NCBI GenBank assembly: GCA_964422295.1
Contig: CAYRAM010000003.1
Span: 1-64,000, forward strand
Origin: UBA12191 sp964422295
Lineage (GTDB): Bacteria; Planctomycetota; UBA8108; UBA1146
Length of the DNA: 64,000 nt
Direction: 5' to 3'
Below the pieces are notes generated by a model, which was given only the letters and a program-made list of their open reading frames with translations, had not been told where the DNA came from and made no database searches. Shown here in pieces: positions 33,189-41,877 of this stretch (the first letter of the stretch is position 1; each line of letters begins with the position of its first letter). A program made the position numbers and the translations under genes.

Positions 33189-35819
33189 ATGAAAACTCAA
33201 ATCGCGCGACTGATGATCCCTGCGCTAGCTCTTGTTTCAGCAGTTTGCCTCGCACCGATATCCGCTTCAGAACTGGGAGTTGGCAAGAGGGACCTGACCA
33301 AAGGCTGTTTCAAATATCAGGATGACGATGCTTTCGAGGGACTTATTCCCACTGCGGATGAATTTTTTGCCATCCCTCTCGGACAACGGTTCACTCCCCA
33401 CAGGGATGTCATGGATTATTGCCAAATGCTGGCGGACAAGTCTCCCCGGGTCACACTGCAAAAGTACGGGAAATCTGCGGAGGGTCGGGATCTGGTCCTG
33501 TTGATGATTTCTTCTGCAGACAACATCCAGCGGCTGTCAGAGATTCGCCAGGCACAGATGCTGTTGGCTGACCCGGAGCAACTCCAACTCCAGAAAAATG
33601 CAGCACTGGACGACCTCCTCAAGGATTTGCCAGCGGTGGTTTGGCTCTCCTACAACGTCCACGGGGATGAGTCTTCGGCGACGGAGGCGGCATTGGCGAC
33701 GATGCACCAGTTGGCGGACGGAAAAGGAGATCGGTGGGATTCGATCCGAAACAACACACTGGTGATTGCAGATCCCCTTTTGAACCCGGATGGACGTGAG
33801 CGATATCTCCAGTGGTACAACTCGGTACGCACACATCCCGCAGACCCGGATCCTCTCGCAAGGGAGCACTCTCCCCCTTCACCTTCAGGAAGAACAAATC
33901 ACTATTACTTTGATTTGAACAGGGATTGGGCCTGGCAAAGTCAGCCGGAGACTCGTCAGCGCATCGTCGAATATCTTCGATGGCAACCCTTGGTGCACGT
34001 CGACTTCCATGAGATGTCACCCAGTTCCAGTTACTTCTTCTTCCCACCTGAGGAGCCTTTCAACGCCAACATTCCTGCGGATCGCATTTCCTGGTCGGAG
34101 ACCTTTGGCAAGAGTAATGCCAGCGCTTTCGACCGTTTTGGCTGGAAGTATTACACTGGCGAACAGTTCGATCTCTTTTATCCCGCCTATGGGGATTCTT
34201 GGCCGACTCTGAATGGTGCCATCGGCATGACCTACGAGCAGGCGGGGGGTGGACGTGCGGGTTTGACGTACCGCAAATCCAATGGTGAGTTGTTGACTCT
34301 GGTGGACAGGCTTCATCACCAGCACGTAGCCGGGTTGGCGACGGTGGAGTGTGCTTCCGATCACCGCGACCAACTGCAAAGAGACTTTTTCAGTTTTCGC
34401 GAACAGACGATTGTTGCCGGTCGAAACGGTGACGTGGCCCAGTTCATTCTGCCGCCTGCCGATGATGATCACCGCCGGCAGGCGATGGCGGATCTGCTGA
34501 TTCGTCAGGGGATCCAATTGGTGAAAACCATGGATGAAGTCGTGACAGAGGGATTGGCGGATCATTCGGGAAATCCGTTGGGAGTCCGCAATCTTCCACC
34601 AGGGACCATCGTCGTCCCCCTGGATCAGGCTCAGGGAAGACTCGCCAAAACCCTGTTGGAGCGAGAAGCAGAGGTGGGGGAAGCCTACTTTTATGACGTT
34701 TCGGCGTGGTCTCTCCCTCTGGCATTCGGAGTTGAAACCTTGGTTGCCAAGGATCCGATCGATGCAATTTTGACCCCTTGGTCTCCGCAAGCAGTGGTCA
34801 CCGGTCAGGTTGAAGGGAAGGGAACCCTCGCCTATCTGCACCGATGGACCGGGATGCCATCTGCGAAGGCACTGAGGCAACTCCAAGAACGCGGACAATC
34901 GGTAGACCTCGTCACGCGTCCCATCGAAATCCAGGGACAATCGTATCCAGCAGGGACGTTGGTGGTGAGGGTCAAAGACGAGGAAACCCACGAGGCGGTG
35001 GGTGTTGTTGCCGAACGGACCGGCACTTTCTTCCGTGGAACCGACAGTGCCTGGACCGACGTGGGGCCGGATCTGGGATCGGATCAATTCCCGACTCTGG
35101 CTCATGCGCGGATCGCCGTACTGGGACCGGACAGCGTTTCCAGTTACGCCTACGGATCGGTATGGAGCTTTCTTGAGCAGGAGATGGGGATTCCCTTCAC
35201 TGCGCTCACTTCCTCGGGTTTGCGCAGAGGGCTGGATGATTTTGATGTCTTGGTACTGCCTTCGGGTATCGGATCTTCTGCCTTGAATGAACAGACTCGC
35301 GATGCTCTTCAAAGTTGGATTCGCAGTGGGGGAGTCTGTATCGCCATGGGGAGTTCGGCGATCAGGGTGGCCGGGAAAAATGGTCTGGTCTCCCGGGAAC
35401 TGCTCGACAATCAGGAGTCGAGCCCCGAAGAGGATCCCAAGCCAAAAACTCGAACTGAACTGCGAGAAGAGAATCGTAAAGAACAAGTCCCTGGAAACAT
35501 CGTGGCCCTCGATATCGATCGCGAGCACACATTGGGATTTGGCTTACCTGCCAGGATCCATGGATTCACTTCCAGTACCCAAATCTTCAAGGTGCAGGGG
35601 GATGGACAGGATGTGGCAGTTCTTCCCGACGATCATCCAGTGGTTAGTGGATTCATATCGGAACAAAACCAGAAAAGATTGGGTGGAGGTGTGTGGCTTG
35701 CGACGGAGCGCAGTGGAAGGGGCCAGGTGGTTCTGTTTGCAGGGGATCCACTTTTTCGGTCGTTTTGGAGGCAGTCTTCGGAAGTATTCCTTAATGCCCT
35801 CCTGCTGCTCGCACGTTAA
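33189..35819 (+). CDS. Secreted M14-family zinc carboxypeptidase
   Basis: 876 residues; ATG at 33189 (AAGGAG upstream) opens a signal peptide ending near SASEL. The N-terminal M14 domain has the zinc motif H158-x-x-E161 in VHGDESSATEA, NPDGRERY, the third ligand H274 in VHVDFHEMSPSS, and TYEQAGGG with the presumed catalytic Glu. The remaining ~550 residues include a GATase1/ThuA-like alpha/beta part (IAVLGPDSVSSYAYGS, VLVLPSGIGSSALNEQTRDAL). It would trim C-terminal residues from peptides in the periplasm or outside; such long two-part M14 proteins are frequent in planctomycetes. Confidence 0.9.
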   Translation: MKTQIARLMIPALALVSAVCLAPISASELGVGKRDLTKGCFKYQDDDAFEGLIPTADEFFAIPLGQRFTPHRDVMDYCQMLADKSPRVTLQKYGKSAEGRDLVLLMISSADNIQRLSEIRQAQMLLADPEQLQLQKNAALDDLLKDLPAVVWLSYNVHGDESSATEAALATMHQLADGKGDRWDSIRNNTLVIADPLLNPDGRERYLQWYNSVRTHPADPDPLAREHSPPSPSGRTNHYYFDLNRDWAWQSQPETRQRIVEYLRWQPLVHVDFHEMSPSSSYFFFPPEEPFNANIPADRISWSETFGKSNASAFDRFGWKYYTGEQFDLFYPAYGDSWPTLNGAIGMTYEQAGGGRAGLTYRKSNGELLTLVDRLHHQHVAGLATVECASDHRDQLQRDFFSFREQTIVAGRNGDVAQFILPPADDDHRRQAMADLLIRQGIQLVKTMDEVVTEGLADHSGNPLGVRNLPPGTIVVPLDQAQGRLAKTLLEREAEVGEAYFYDVSAWSLPLAFGVETLVAKDPIDAILTPWSPQAVVTGQVEGKGTLAYLHRWTGMPSAKALRQLQERGQSVDLVTRPIEIQGQSYPAGTLVVRVKDEETHEAVGVVAERTGTFFRGTDSAWTDVGPDLGSDQFPTLAHARIAVLGPDSVSSYAYGSVWSFLEQEMGIPFTALTSSGLRRGLDDFDVLVLPSGIGSSALNEQTRDALQSWIRSGGVCIAMGSSAIRVAGKNGLVSRELLDNQESSPEEDPKPKTRTELREENRKEQVPGNIVALDIDREHTLGFGLPARIHGFTSSTQIFKVQGDGQDVAVLPDDHPVVSGFISEQNQKRLGGGVWLATERSGRGQVVLFAGDPLFRSFWRQSSEVFLNALLLLAR

Positions 35820-35900
35820 ATTTATGCAAATTTGCTGAAGTTCGGTTCTCCGTCAGCCGATGGATGGATTGGGTGAAGTTTTGCCCATGATCGGAGACCG

Positions 35901-36371
35901 ATGGCGAAAAAGACCGAAGCACACGAGCATTCCGTGGATCAAGAAACAGCTGTTCGCAAGATCAGATTTTTGATCGATACCCACCATGAAACTATACCCG
36001 GTTTAGCCAAGGGGATCGGGGTTCTTCCCGGGACGATACAGGATGTTCTCGATGGCCAGTCATTGGCAAGCAGTGCTCTCGTTCGCAGGATTGCTGATCG
36101 ATTCCAGTTACCGATGGACTTCTTTTCTGCAGAGCCCATCGCAGATACTCAGTCTGAAGTGCATGTGGATCAAGAAGAGAAGCCAGTGATCCGATCGACG
36201 CGGGCCCAGCGCATAGAATCAAAGCAGGAGAACTCAATCTCTGCCCCATCTTCCGATATGGATGAAGTTCGCAGAACTCAAAAGGCGATGATCGATTTAC
36301 TGATCGACAAGGGAGTCATCCAACCCGGTGAATGGCAAGCGCGCCTGAGAAGGACACGTCTTACTCGGTAG
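35901..36371 (+). CDS. XRE-like helix-turn-helix regulator
   Basis: 156 residues. Residues ~13-76 form an XRE-type HTH (KIRFLIDTHHETIPGLAKGIGVLPGTIQDVLDGQ, then SALVRRIADRFQLPMDFF). A Ser/Glu-rich linker leads to a short helical C-terminal region (VRRTQKAMIDLLIDKGVIQPGEWQARLRR). No obvious ligand-binding domain. It converges with pgi 21 bp away and stands alone after the carboxypeptidase, so a target cannot be inferred. Confidence 0.7.
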   Translation: MAKKTEAHEHSVDQETAVRKIRFLIDTHHETIPGLAKGIGVLPGTIQDVLDGQSLASSALVRRIADRFQLPMDFFSAEPIADTQSEVHVDQEEKPVIRSTRAQRIESKQENSISAPSSDMDEVRRTQKAMIDLLIDKGVIQPGEWQARLRRTRLTR

Positions 36372-36392
36372 GGCAGCCCTGACTCGTTTCGA

Positions 36393-37697
36393 TCAATCCA
36401 AATCCAGAGACGGTGCCTGGCGCAATTGTCTCGCTCCCGATTCGATCGCAGTACCCTTGGATGCCCACCCTGGTTTGCCCATGCGCGCAAACGCAACCGC
36501 TTTTCCGCCTTCGACCCCTGGTTGATCGTAGGGGTCGACCTCCAAATGGTCCGCTGCCAGCACTGTCGCCACCTCCATCTGCAATATCCACGCACCCAGA
36601 TGGGCTGCGTCGACCGCATCGAAGTGGACCATTGATACCGATCTCCCTGCGGATTGAAGGGCAGCGATGGTTCCGTCCCTCTCGGCAACCCTTAAATCTT
36701 CGATAGACTTTCCTGCGAGGTAGTTCAGATCTGCGTGGAGTTGGGCCGAGGATGGGGAAATGTTATCCAGAGTGGTCGGCAAGTCTGCATCGAGAACCAG
36801 GAACTGCTTGTTGTCAGGGCCTTCGACAAACAGCTGTACCACAGAGTGTTGGTCCGTTACTCCACGGGCAACGATGGGGGTGGATCCACGGCAAACGACG
36901 TTGCCGGCCAGATCCAATCGTTTGCCGAGACTCTCTGCCCAAAGTTGTGCAAACCAATCTCCGAAGGTGACCAATCGGTCGCGATAGGCAAAGTGAACCA
37001 CGGTTGAGCAGCGGTCGTGGTGTTGCCGCCAGCCGGTCAACCAGCGAATCAGTCCGTGATCCGTGCCTGCCGAATGCAGATCCGCCAAGGCGGAGTGGGC
37101 CCCTTTTACAAGCGCGTGAATATCGATCCCTGTCAGAAGTGCGGGGAGAAGGCCGACGGAAGTAAGCACCGAAAAGCGGCCACCCACATCCGGAGGGACC
37201 GGCAAACTTCTCCAACCCTGTTGTTTCACCAGCTCACGCAACGGTCCTGCCAACGGATCTGTGATGACGATGATGTGCTGAGCCGGATCGAGCCCCTCCT
37301 TTTGAAGGGCATCGATGATCCACAGCATTTGGGAGGAGGTTTCTGCAGTACCTCCTGATTTGGAGATCACAAGGACTGTAGTGGTACTCAAATCGAGATT
37401 GGCGAGAGTTCGTGCCAAGGTATCAGGGTCGATGTTGTCGAGAACGGTGAGTCGATGGGATTCTACGGGGCACAAAGCGTCGACGAGGGCCAAAGTCCCC
37501 AAGGAAGATCCACCGATTCCAAGGAGCAATATCTCGTGATCTTCGGGGATGGTTGAGGCGACTTTTTCGATCTCAGTCAATTCCTCAGTTTGTGGGAGGT
37601 CTTTGATAAACCCGGGGGGTGAAGCGAGCAGTTTCTCAAGAGATTGGACGAAATCTTCGCTACCGTCTTCACATTGAGGGAACCAGCGGAGACTCAT
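36393..37697 (-). CDS. pgi: Glucose-6-phosphate isomerase
   Basis: 434 residues from the ATG at 37697, which overlaps the aminotransferase stop as ATGA. SIS-fold phosphosugar isomerase: ILLLGIGGSSLGTLAL, then VLVISKSGGTAETSSQM, GGRFSVLTSVGLLPALL, GDWFAQLWAESLGKR and a C-terminal DPYDQPGVEGGK, which carries the Gln/Lys typical of short PGIs. Interconverts glucose-6-phosphate and fructose-6-phosphate. The pairing with an aminotransferase looks like an accident of operon history and not a pathway. Confidence 0.95.
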   Translation of the reverse strand: MSLRWFPQCEDGSEDFVQSLEKLLASPPGFIKDLPQTEELTEIEKVASTIPEDHEILLLGIGGSSLGTLALVDALCPVESHRLTVLDNIDPDTLARTLANLDLSTTTVLVISKSGGTAETSSQMLWIIDALQKEGLDPAQHIIVITDPLAGPLRELVKQQGWRSLPVPPDVGGRFSVLTSVGLLPALLTGIDIHALVKGAHSALADLHSAGTDHGLIRWLTGWRQHHDRCSTVVHFAYRDRLVTFGDWFAQLWAESLGKRLDLAGNVVCRGSTPIVARGVTDQHSVVQLFVEGPDNKQFLVLDADLPTTLDNISPSSAQLHADLNYLAGKSIEDLRVAERDGTIAALQSAGRSVSMVHFDAVDAAHLGAWILQMEVATVLAADHLEVDPYDQPGVEGGKAVAFARMGKPGWASKGTAIESGARQLRQAPSLDLD

Positions 37698-38914
37698 CGA
37701 AGGGTTGCCTCCCCATCCGATTGGGTCGATTGCAATCTTTGCACCAACTTTTCCCATGCACCCAGTGATCCTTTGATCTGCCTTTGCGGGACGGCATAAG
37801 AGAGCCTGAAGTGGCCAGGGCGACCGAATCCACTCCCTGGTACGACCAGAATCTTTTCTTTCAGCGCTTCACGGACAAATTCCACGTCATCCATGCCCAA
37901 GGTTTTCGGGAAGAGGAAGAAGGCCCCATCCGGGCGGACAAATTCAAAGCCGATAGACTCAAAGTGATCGATGAGCAAGCGGCGGTTTTCCGCATACTCC
38001 TGGCAGTCCACTGCGATCTCCTGGCAATCGGCTACAGCCAGTTGGAGCAGGCTGGGGGCGTTGACAAATCCGAGGGTTCGATTGGCAAAGGATGCCCCTG
38101 CAACCAATTCCTCACGCTGGGGAATCTGGGGAGAAACGGCCAGGTAGCCGATTCGATCTCCGGCGAGGCCCAGGTCTTTTGAGTGGGAGGTGATCACGAT
38201 GGTATGAGAGTAGTGGGATTGGATCTCGGGACAGGTCACTCCGTCGTAGGTTACTTTTCTGTAGGGCTCGTCCGAGACGAGATAAATCGGTTGACCCGTC
38301 ACCGCGGACGCTTTTTCCAATGCACGAGCGAATTCTTCGATTTCATCAGCGGAGTAAACCCTGCCGGTAGGATTGTTGGGGCTGTTGATGATCACGGCAC
38401 GGGTGCGTTCAGTCACGCAGGCAAGTAATGCTTCAGGATCTGGGGAAAAATCTTCTCGAGTGGGACAATCGACGACCTTGCCACCATGGTTTTTGATGTA
38501 GAAGAGGTATTCGACGAAGTAGGGGCTGAGTATCACGACTTCGTCCCCTGGATTGAGAACTGTTTTGAGGAAAATGTTGAGTGCGCCTCCCGCACCCACA
38601 GTCATGATGACATCGCTCCCCTTCCATTCCATTCCGTCGCGTCGCCGCAGATCAGCGGCAATCTTTTCCCTCACTTGGGGCCAGCCGGCATTCGGCATGT
38701 AGCGATGGATCAGGTCTTGTGGGCCATTGACGATCTCCCTGAGGCGATCGACGAATCCATCCGGTGGAGGCAAGTGGGGATTTCCGAGTGAGAAATCAAA
38801 GACCGCCTCCTCTCCAAATTGCGCTTTGAGTCGGTTCCCTTCCTCGAACATCTGGCGAATCCACGACGATTTCTGCAAAGAGTTCTGAATTTCCGAAGAG
38901 ATGAGCAATTTCAT
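37694..38914 (-). CDS. Class I/II PLP-dependent aminotransferase
   Basis: 406 residues from the ATG at 38914 (the in-frame upstream extension lacks conservation). PLP motifs: FDFSLGNPHLPPP, NPTGRVYS (substrate-site NPTG), VSDEPYRKV (DxxY), the Schiff-base lysine in SHSKDLGLAGDRIGY and GHFRLSY. An aspartate/aromatic-type aminotransferase; exact substrates undetermined. Translationally coupled to pgi by an ATGA overlap. Confidence 0.92.
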   Translation of the reverse strand: MKLLISSEIQNSLQKSSWIRQMFEEGNRLKAQFGEEAVFDFSLGNPHLPPPDGFVDRLREIVNGPQDLIHRYMPNAGWPQVREKIAADLRRRDGMEWKGSDVIMTVGAGGALNIFLKTVLNPGDEVVILSPYFVEYLFYIKNHGGKVVDCPTREDFSPDPEALLACVTERTRAVIINSPNNPTGRVYSADEIEEFARALEKASAVTGQPIYLVSDEPYRKVTYDGVTCPEIQSHYSHTIVITSHSKDLGLAGDRIGYLAVSPQIPQREELVAGASFANRTLGFVNAPSLLQLAVADCQEIAVDCQEYAENRRLLIDHFESIGFEFVRPDGAFFLFPKTLGMDDVEFVREALKEKILVVPGSGFGRPGHFRLSYAVPQRQIKGSLGAWEKLVQRLQSTQSDGEATLR

Positions 38915-39507
38915 ACTCCAGACGCTGGATAGTCCAAATTTGGGAAAAACACGTAAAACAAGGCTTGAATCGCACACTTGGGGCAGGATAGGCCCCCAAG
39001 GGGGCAGGGGCAACGGTTCCTTCGAGAGTGCAAGAAAGTCAAAAAAGAACTGGAATATCGTGGAGAACCTGTAGACAATCGGCGGAAGTCGAGAGACAGG
39101 CTCGAAGCGAATTCGAGGGTGAAACGGATGGGTCATAGTTTCCGTTACCTGAGAACGTTTCTGGTCAGTTTTGCGTCAGAACAGCGGGTTGGGTTCGCAA
39201 GAGTTCAGCCTGTGGGATCTGGGGATCCCAGACATTGAGGTGTGGAGATCGAGGAGATGGCAAGAGTGGGTGTCCCCCCTTTTGACAAACCTTGGCCAGA
39301 CCTTGCACTGCTTGGGTGCGTTTTGTTCCGACACGACATTTCAATTCGTTCCTGAAGACCCGGCCCGGAACATTCCCCTAATTTCCCCCTTCTGGGTTGG
39401 GTCTCTTTTTTCCTTTTTACTTTTTAATCGGGCAAGAGATCTGTTTGCAAAGCTGCAGATGGATTTTGCACGGATGCTGGGAACCACTCAGGCTCTCACA
39501 GCTGTTG
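38915..39507. other. 593-bp region without a recognised gene
   Basis: It lies between two minus-strand genes. Small plus-strand frames exist (for example 39171-39602), but they overlap the downstream gene and have low-complexity, non-protein-like composition. One hairpin, GGGATC-TGGG-GATCCC, lies near 39217, and a T-rich stretch at ~39408-39426 could be a poor terminator or UP-like DNA. Probably the leader/promoter of the aminotransferase-pgi unit; an unknown RNA cannot be excluded. Confidence 0.45.
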
Positions 39508-40542
39508 TCAAAACAACTTCCAGGGTTCCCCGGGTTCAGGTGCAGGCTTCCCATCGAGTCCCCCATTACGAATATCCACCACTGCGTTTGCCAAATCGCT
39601 GAGGGAGGTTTTGGGAGCCGGATCGAGAATGTGGAGCGGACAAGATATGGGAGCTCCGTCGGAGCAAAACAATAGATCCGGTTCCAGGATTCCAGACAAG
39701 GGAAGTGTCTCCCTGAAAGAATCATCGAGATTGCTCAATAGGAGGCCTGCTGCTTGTTGCAGCGGGGATTCCCGCACATCTGCACTTTCGAGACCTTGCA
39801 TATCCCGGTTTGCTGCTTCGGCAGCGGGATCGAGCACATGTCCAAGTGGTGCGCCTGAGAATCGCTCGAAAACTTCTGACAAGTCTTCCCTCTGCAAGGG
39901 AGTGGATGGATCCCGCGACTCCCTGAGCAGAATCTGTGTTCCGCGGCGATCCGCTTCATCGAGGATCTTTTCGAGGTTTCGCAGCAGACCGTCTTTGCGG
40001 TGGGTCAGGGGAGCCACGGTCTGTTGCCATTGGGTGAAAAAACGCAGGTACTCTTCGAGAAGAAACCGGATGCGTGTTTCGATGTCGGCAATGGTATCGA
40101 TATCTTCCTTTGGAATCGATTTCAGCAGTGCTCTGCGTTGCTGAAACCAATCGGCGTGCTTCCTCTGAAGCTGTTGGGTTTGAGAAGATAGTGGCAACGT
40201 GAGAGGGGAGAGAATCAGTGAGGGGATCTCCAGATCCTCCGCATGCCTCAAGCAGTGAAGCACGCTCTCCAAGGCATGACGTGACTCACTCTCCTCGATG
40301 GCATCGAGGTGGGGGAGAAGATGGGGCTGGCCCGGGAGAAAGGGTTTGCCTGGCGCAGGAACGGTCGCCGCGGGAACGGCGTGTTTTGCCCCTCTGATTT
40401 CCCTCACCATGAAAACCCAGTGATCGAGAGGATCTTCATGGCTCAGGATGATTCCCGGAATCTGTACGTCGAGAAGGGTGCGTATTCGTTGTTCAAGTTC
40501 CCCATCGTCCCAAGGGACCATTCTCGTGGTCAGGCACAGCAT
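39508..40542 (-). CDS. Xylose-isomerase-like TIM-barrel protein (tentative)
   Basis: 344 residues starting at the ATG at 40542. The layout fits an AP-endonuclease-2/sugar-phosphate-isomerase barrel: VQIPGIILSHEDPLDHWVFM early, HAEDLEIPSLILSPLTLP, IETRIRFLLEEYLRFFTQW, GTQILLRESRDPSTPLQ and GAPLGHVLDPAAEAA. The metal-binding Glu/Asp/His set cannot be assigned with certainty and may be degenerate, so enzyme activity is unproven. It diverges from gmhA with a 112-bp shared promoter region, which may place it with sugar metabolism. Confidence 0.5.
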   Translation of the reverse strand: MLCLTTRMVPWDDGELEQRIRTLLDVQIPGIILSHEDPLDHWVFMVREIRGAKHAVPAATVPAPGKPFLPGQPHLLPHLDAIEESESRHALESVLHCLRHAEDLEIPSLILSPLTLPLSSQTQQLQRKHADWFQQRRALLKSIPKEDIDTIADIETRIRFLLEEYLRFFTQWQQTVAPLTHRKDGLLRNLEKILDEADRRGTQILLRESRDPSTPLQREDLSEVFERFSGAPLGHVLDPAAEAANRDMQGLESADVRESPLQQAAGLLLSNLDDSFRETLPLSGILEPDLLFCSDGAPISCPLHILDPAPKTSLSDLANAVVDIRNGGLDGKPAPEPGEPWKLF

Positions 40543-40654
40543 CGAGTTCCTTTCCGAATCCTTCCGCCCACAGAATCAGGGTCCCTGCTTCCTTCGGCAA
40601 GATCCTACCCCCCGGAGCGTGGAGATGTATCCTGAGCCTGTCAGGAGGAAGACG

Positions 40655-41311
40655 ATGATGTCCGATGATGCTCACCGAAATGGCGAATCAGAGTCCATGC
40701 AGGGTGATATGACCCGATCCCTTGAGGATTACAGGCAGCGAAGTCAGGCTGCAATCGATGCCATCGATGTTGCCAAAGTAGCGCTCTGGACCGAAGAGAT
40801 CTTTCAAGCGTGGCGCAGCGATCGGCAGTTGCTGGTTTTTGGCAATGGGGGCAGCGCAGCGACCGCATCCCATTTGGCGGAAGACCTGGCGACCTATGCG
40901 ATCCCCTTTGAGGAACCGAAAAGACTACGGGTGATGTCCCTCAATGACAGCGCTCCAACTTTGACCGCACTGGGCAACGATGTCGGATTCGACAAGGTTT
41001 TCAGTGAACAAGTCCAACAGTGGGCTCGTCCGGATGATCTCGTTTTGACGATGAGTGGCTCAGGAAATTCACCCAATCTGGTTGCTGCCATCGAAAGGGC
41101 TAATTCCATTGGTTGCAGGACTGCAGCGATGACTGGCTTCAGCGGTGGTGTACTGCGGGGATTGGTACAGTACCCGCTTCACGTCGAGATTCATGAAATG
41201 CAGCCCGCTCAGGATGCGCACATGATTATGACCCATATGATCATCGATGGGTTTCGAAACCGGGTCAGGGATGATCTCACTGAAGGAGTGACCGGCGGTA
41301 CGGAAGGTTGA
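40655..41311 (+). CDS. gmhA: Sedoheptulose-7-phosphate isomerase (GmhA-like, SIS domain)
   Basis: 218 residues; ATG at 40655 with CAGGAGGA upstream. SIS-domain features: LVFGNGGSAATASHLAEDLA, ALGNDVGFDKVFSEQV, DLVLTMSGSGNSPNLVAAIE, and EMQPAQDAHMIMTHMII. Converts sedoheptulose-7-phosphate to D-glycero-D-manno-heptose-7-phosphate, the first step to ADP-heptose of the LPS core. Coupled through a TTGA overlap to gmhB, which supports the assignment over other SIS isomerases. Confidence 0.9.
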   Translation: MMSDDAHRNGESESMQGDMTRSLEDYRQRSQAAIDAIDVAKVALWTEEIFQAWRSDRQLLVFGNGGSAATASHLAEDLATYAIPFEEPKRLRVMSLNDSAPTLTALGNDVGFDKVFSEQVQQWARPDDLVLTMSGSGNSPNLVAAIERANSIGCRTAAMTGFSGGVLRGLVQYPLHVEIHEMQPAQDAHMIMTHMIIDGFRNRVRDDLTEGVTGGTEG

Positions 41312-41877
41312 GTAACAACAGAGTCGTCTTCCTTGACCGTGACGGCGTGATCAACGAGTTCGTCTTTGAGGCGATCAGGGATCCAGAGCAATTTCGATAC
41401 TACGAATTTACACCCACCGCCATGTCCCGCCTGGGTCGGCTGGGATGCCCGGTCGTGGTGGTCACCAATCAATCTGCGGTCGGCAGGGGCTGGACTACAG
41501 AGTCGGTCGTTCACCAAATTCACGACAAACTGATGGAGGACATGAGAGCCTGGGGAGTGGATATCCTCTCTGTCAAACATTGTCCCCATCACCCTGAGGA
41601 GGGCTGCCGTTGCCGCAAGCCGGATACGGGAATGTTTGAAGATGCCGCAAATGAGCACGGTATCAATCTTCGGTCAGCAGTGATGGTGGGAGATTCTGTC
41701 GTTGACATGCAGGCTGCGGATCGATTGGGTCTTAAAAAAATTCGCGTCAAGACCGGCAGGGGAGAGTCTCCACTGCCTGCCGGACTTGAAATCGACGCCC
41801 ACGTAGGGAATCTTTCAAACGCAGTGGATTGGATTGAATCATGGTTGCAAGAATATCCCCCAGATTCCGCAGACTGA
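41308..41877 (+). CDS. gmhB: Heptose-1,7-bisphosphate 7-phosphatase (GmhB-like HAD phosphatase)
   Basis: 189 residues from a TTG at 41308 overlapping the gmhA stop. HAD motif I is VVFLDRDGVIN (D10, D12), then VVVTNQSAVGRG (motif II), the zinc loop HCPHHPEEGCRCRKPDTGMF and VMVGDSVVDMQAADRLG. The zinc loop CxH...CxC is diagnostic of GmhB and not general HAD phosphatases. Removes the 7-phosphate in ADP-heptose biosynthesis; the kinase/adenylyltransferase HldE was not found in this window. Confidence 0.92.
   Translation: MSNNRVVFLDRDGVINEFVFEAIRDPEQFRYYEFTPTAMSRLGRLGCPVVVVTNQSAVGRGWTTESVVHQIHDKLMEDMRAWGVDILSVKHCPHHPEEGCRCRKPDTGMFEDAANEHGINLRSAVMVGDSVVDMQAADRLGLKKIRVKTGRGESPLPAGLEIDAHVGNLSNAVDWIESWLQEYPPDSAD

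Noticed and set aside
34017..35528. Long minus-strand frame of 503 codons
   Set aside because: It is a shadow of the M14 peptidase gene, whose motifs are on the plus strand; high-GC codon bias leaves antisense frames open.
39171..39602. Plus-strand open frame of 143 codons
   Set aside because: Mostly non-coding composition, no ribosome-binding site, and it overlaps the barrel-protein gene; the basis is weaker than for the minus-strand gene.
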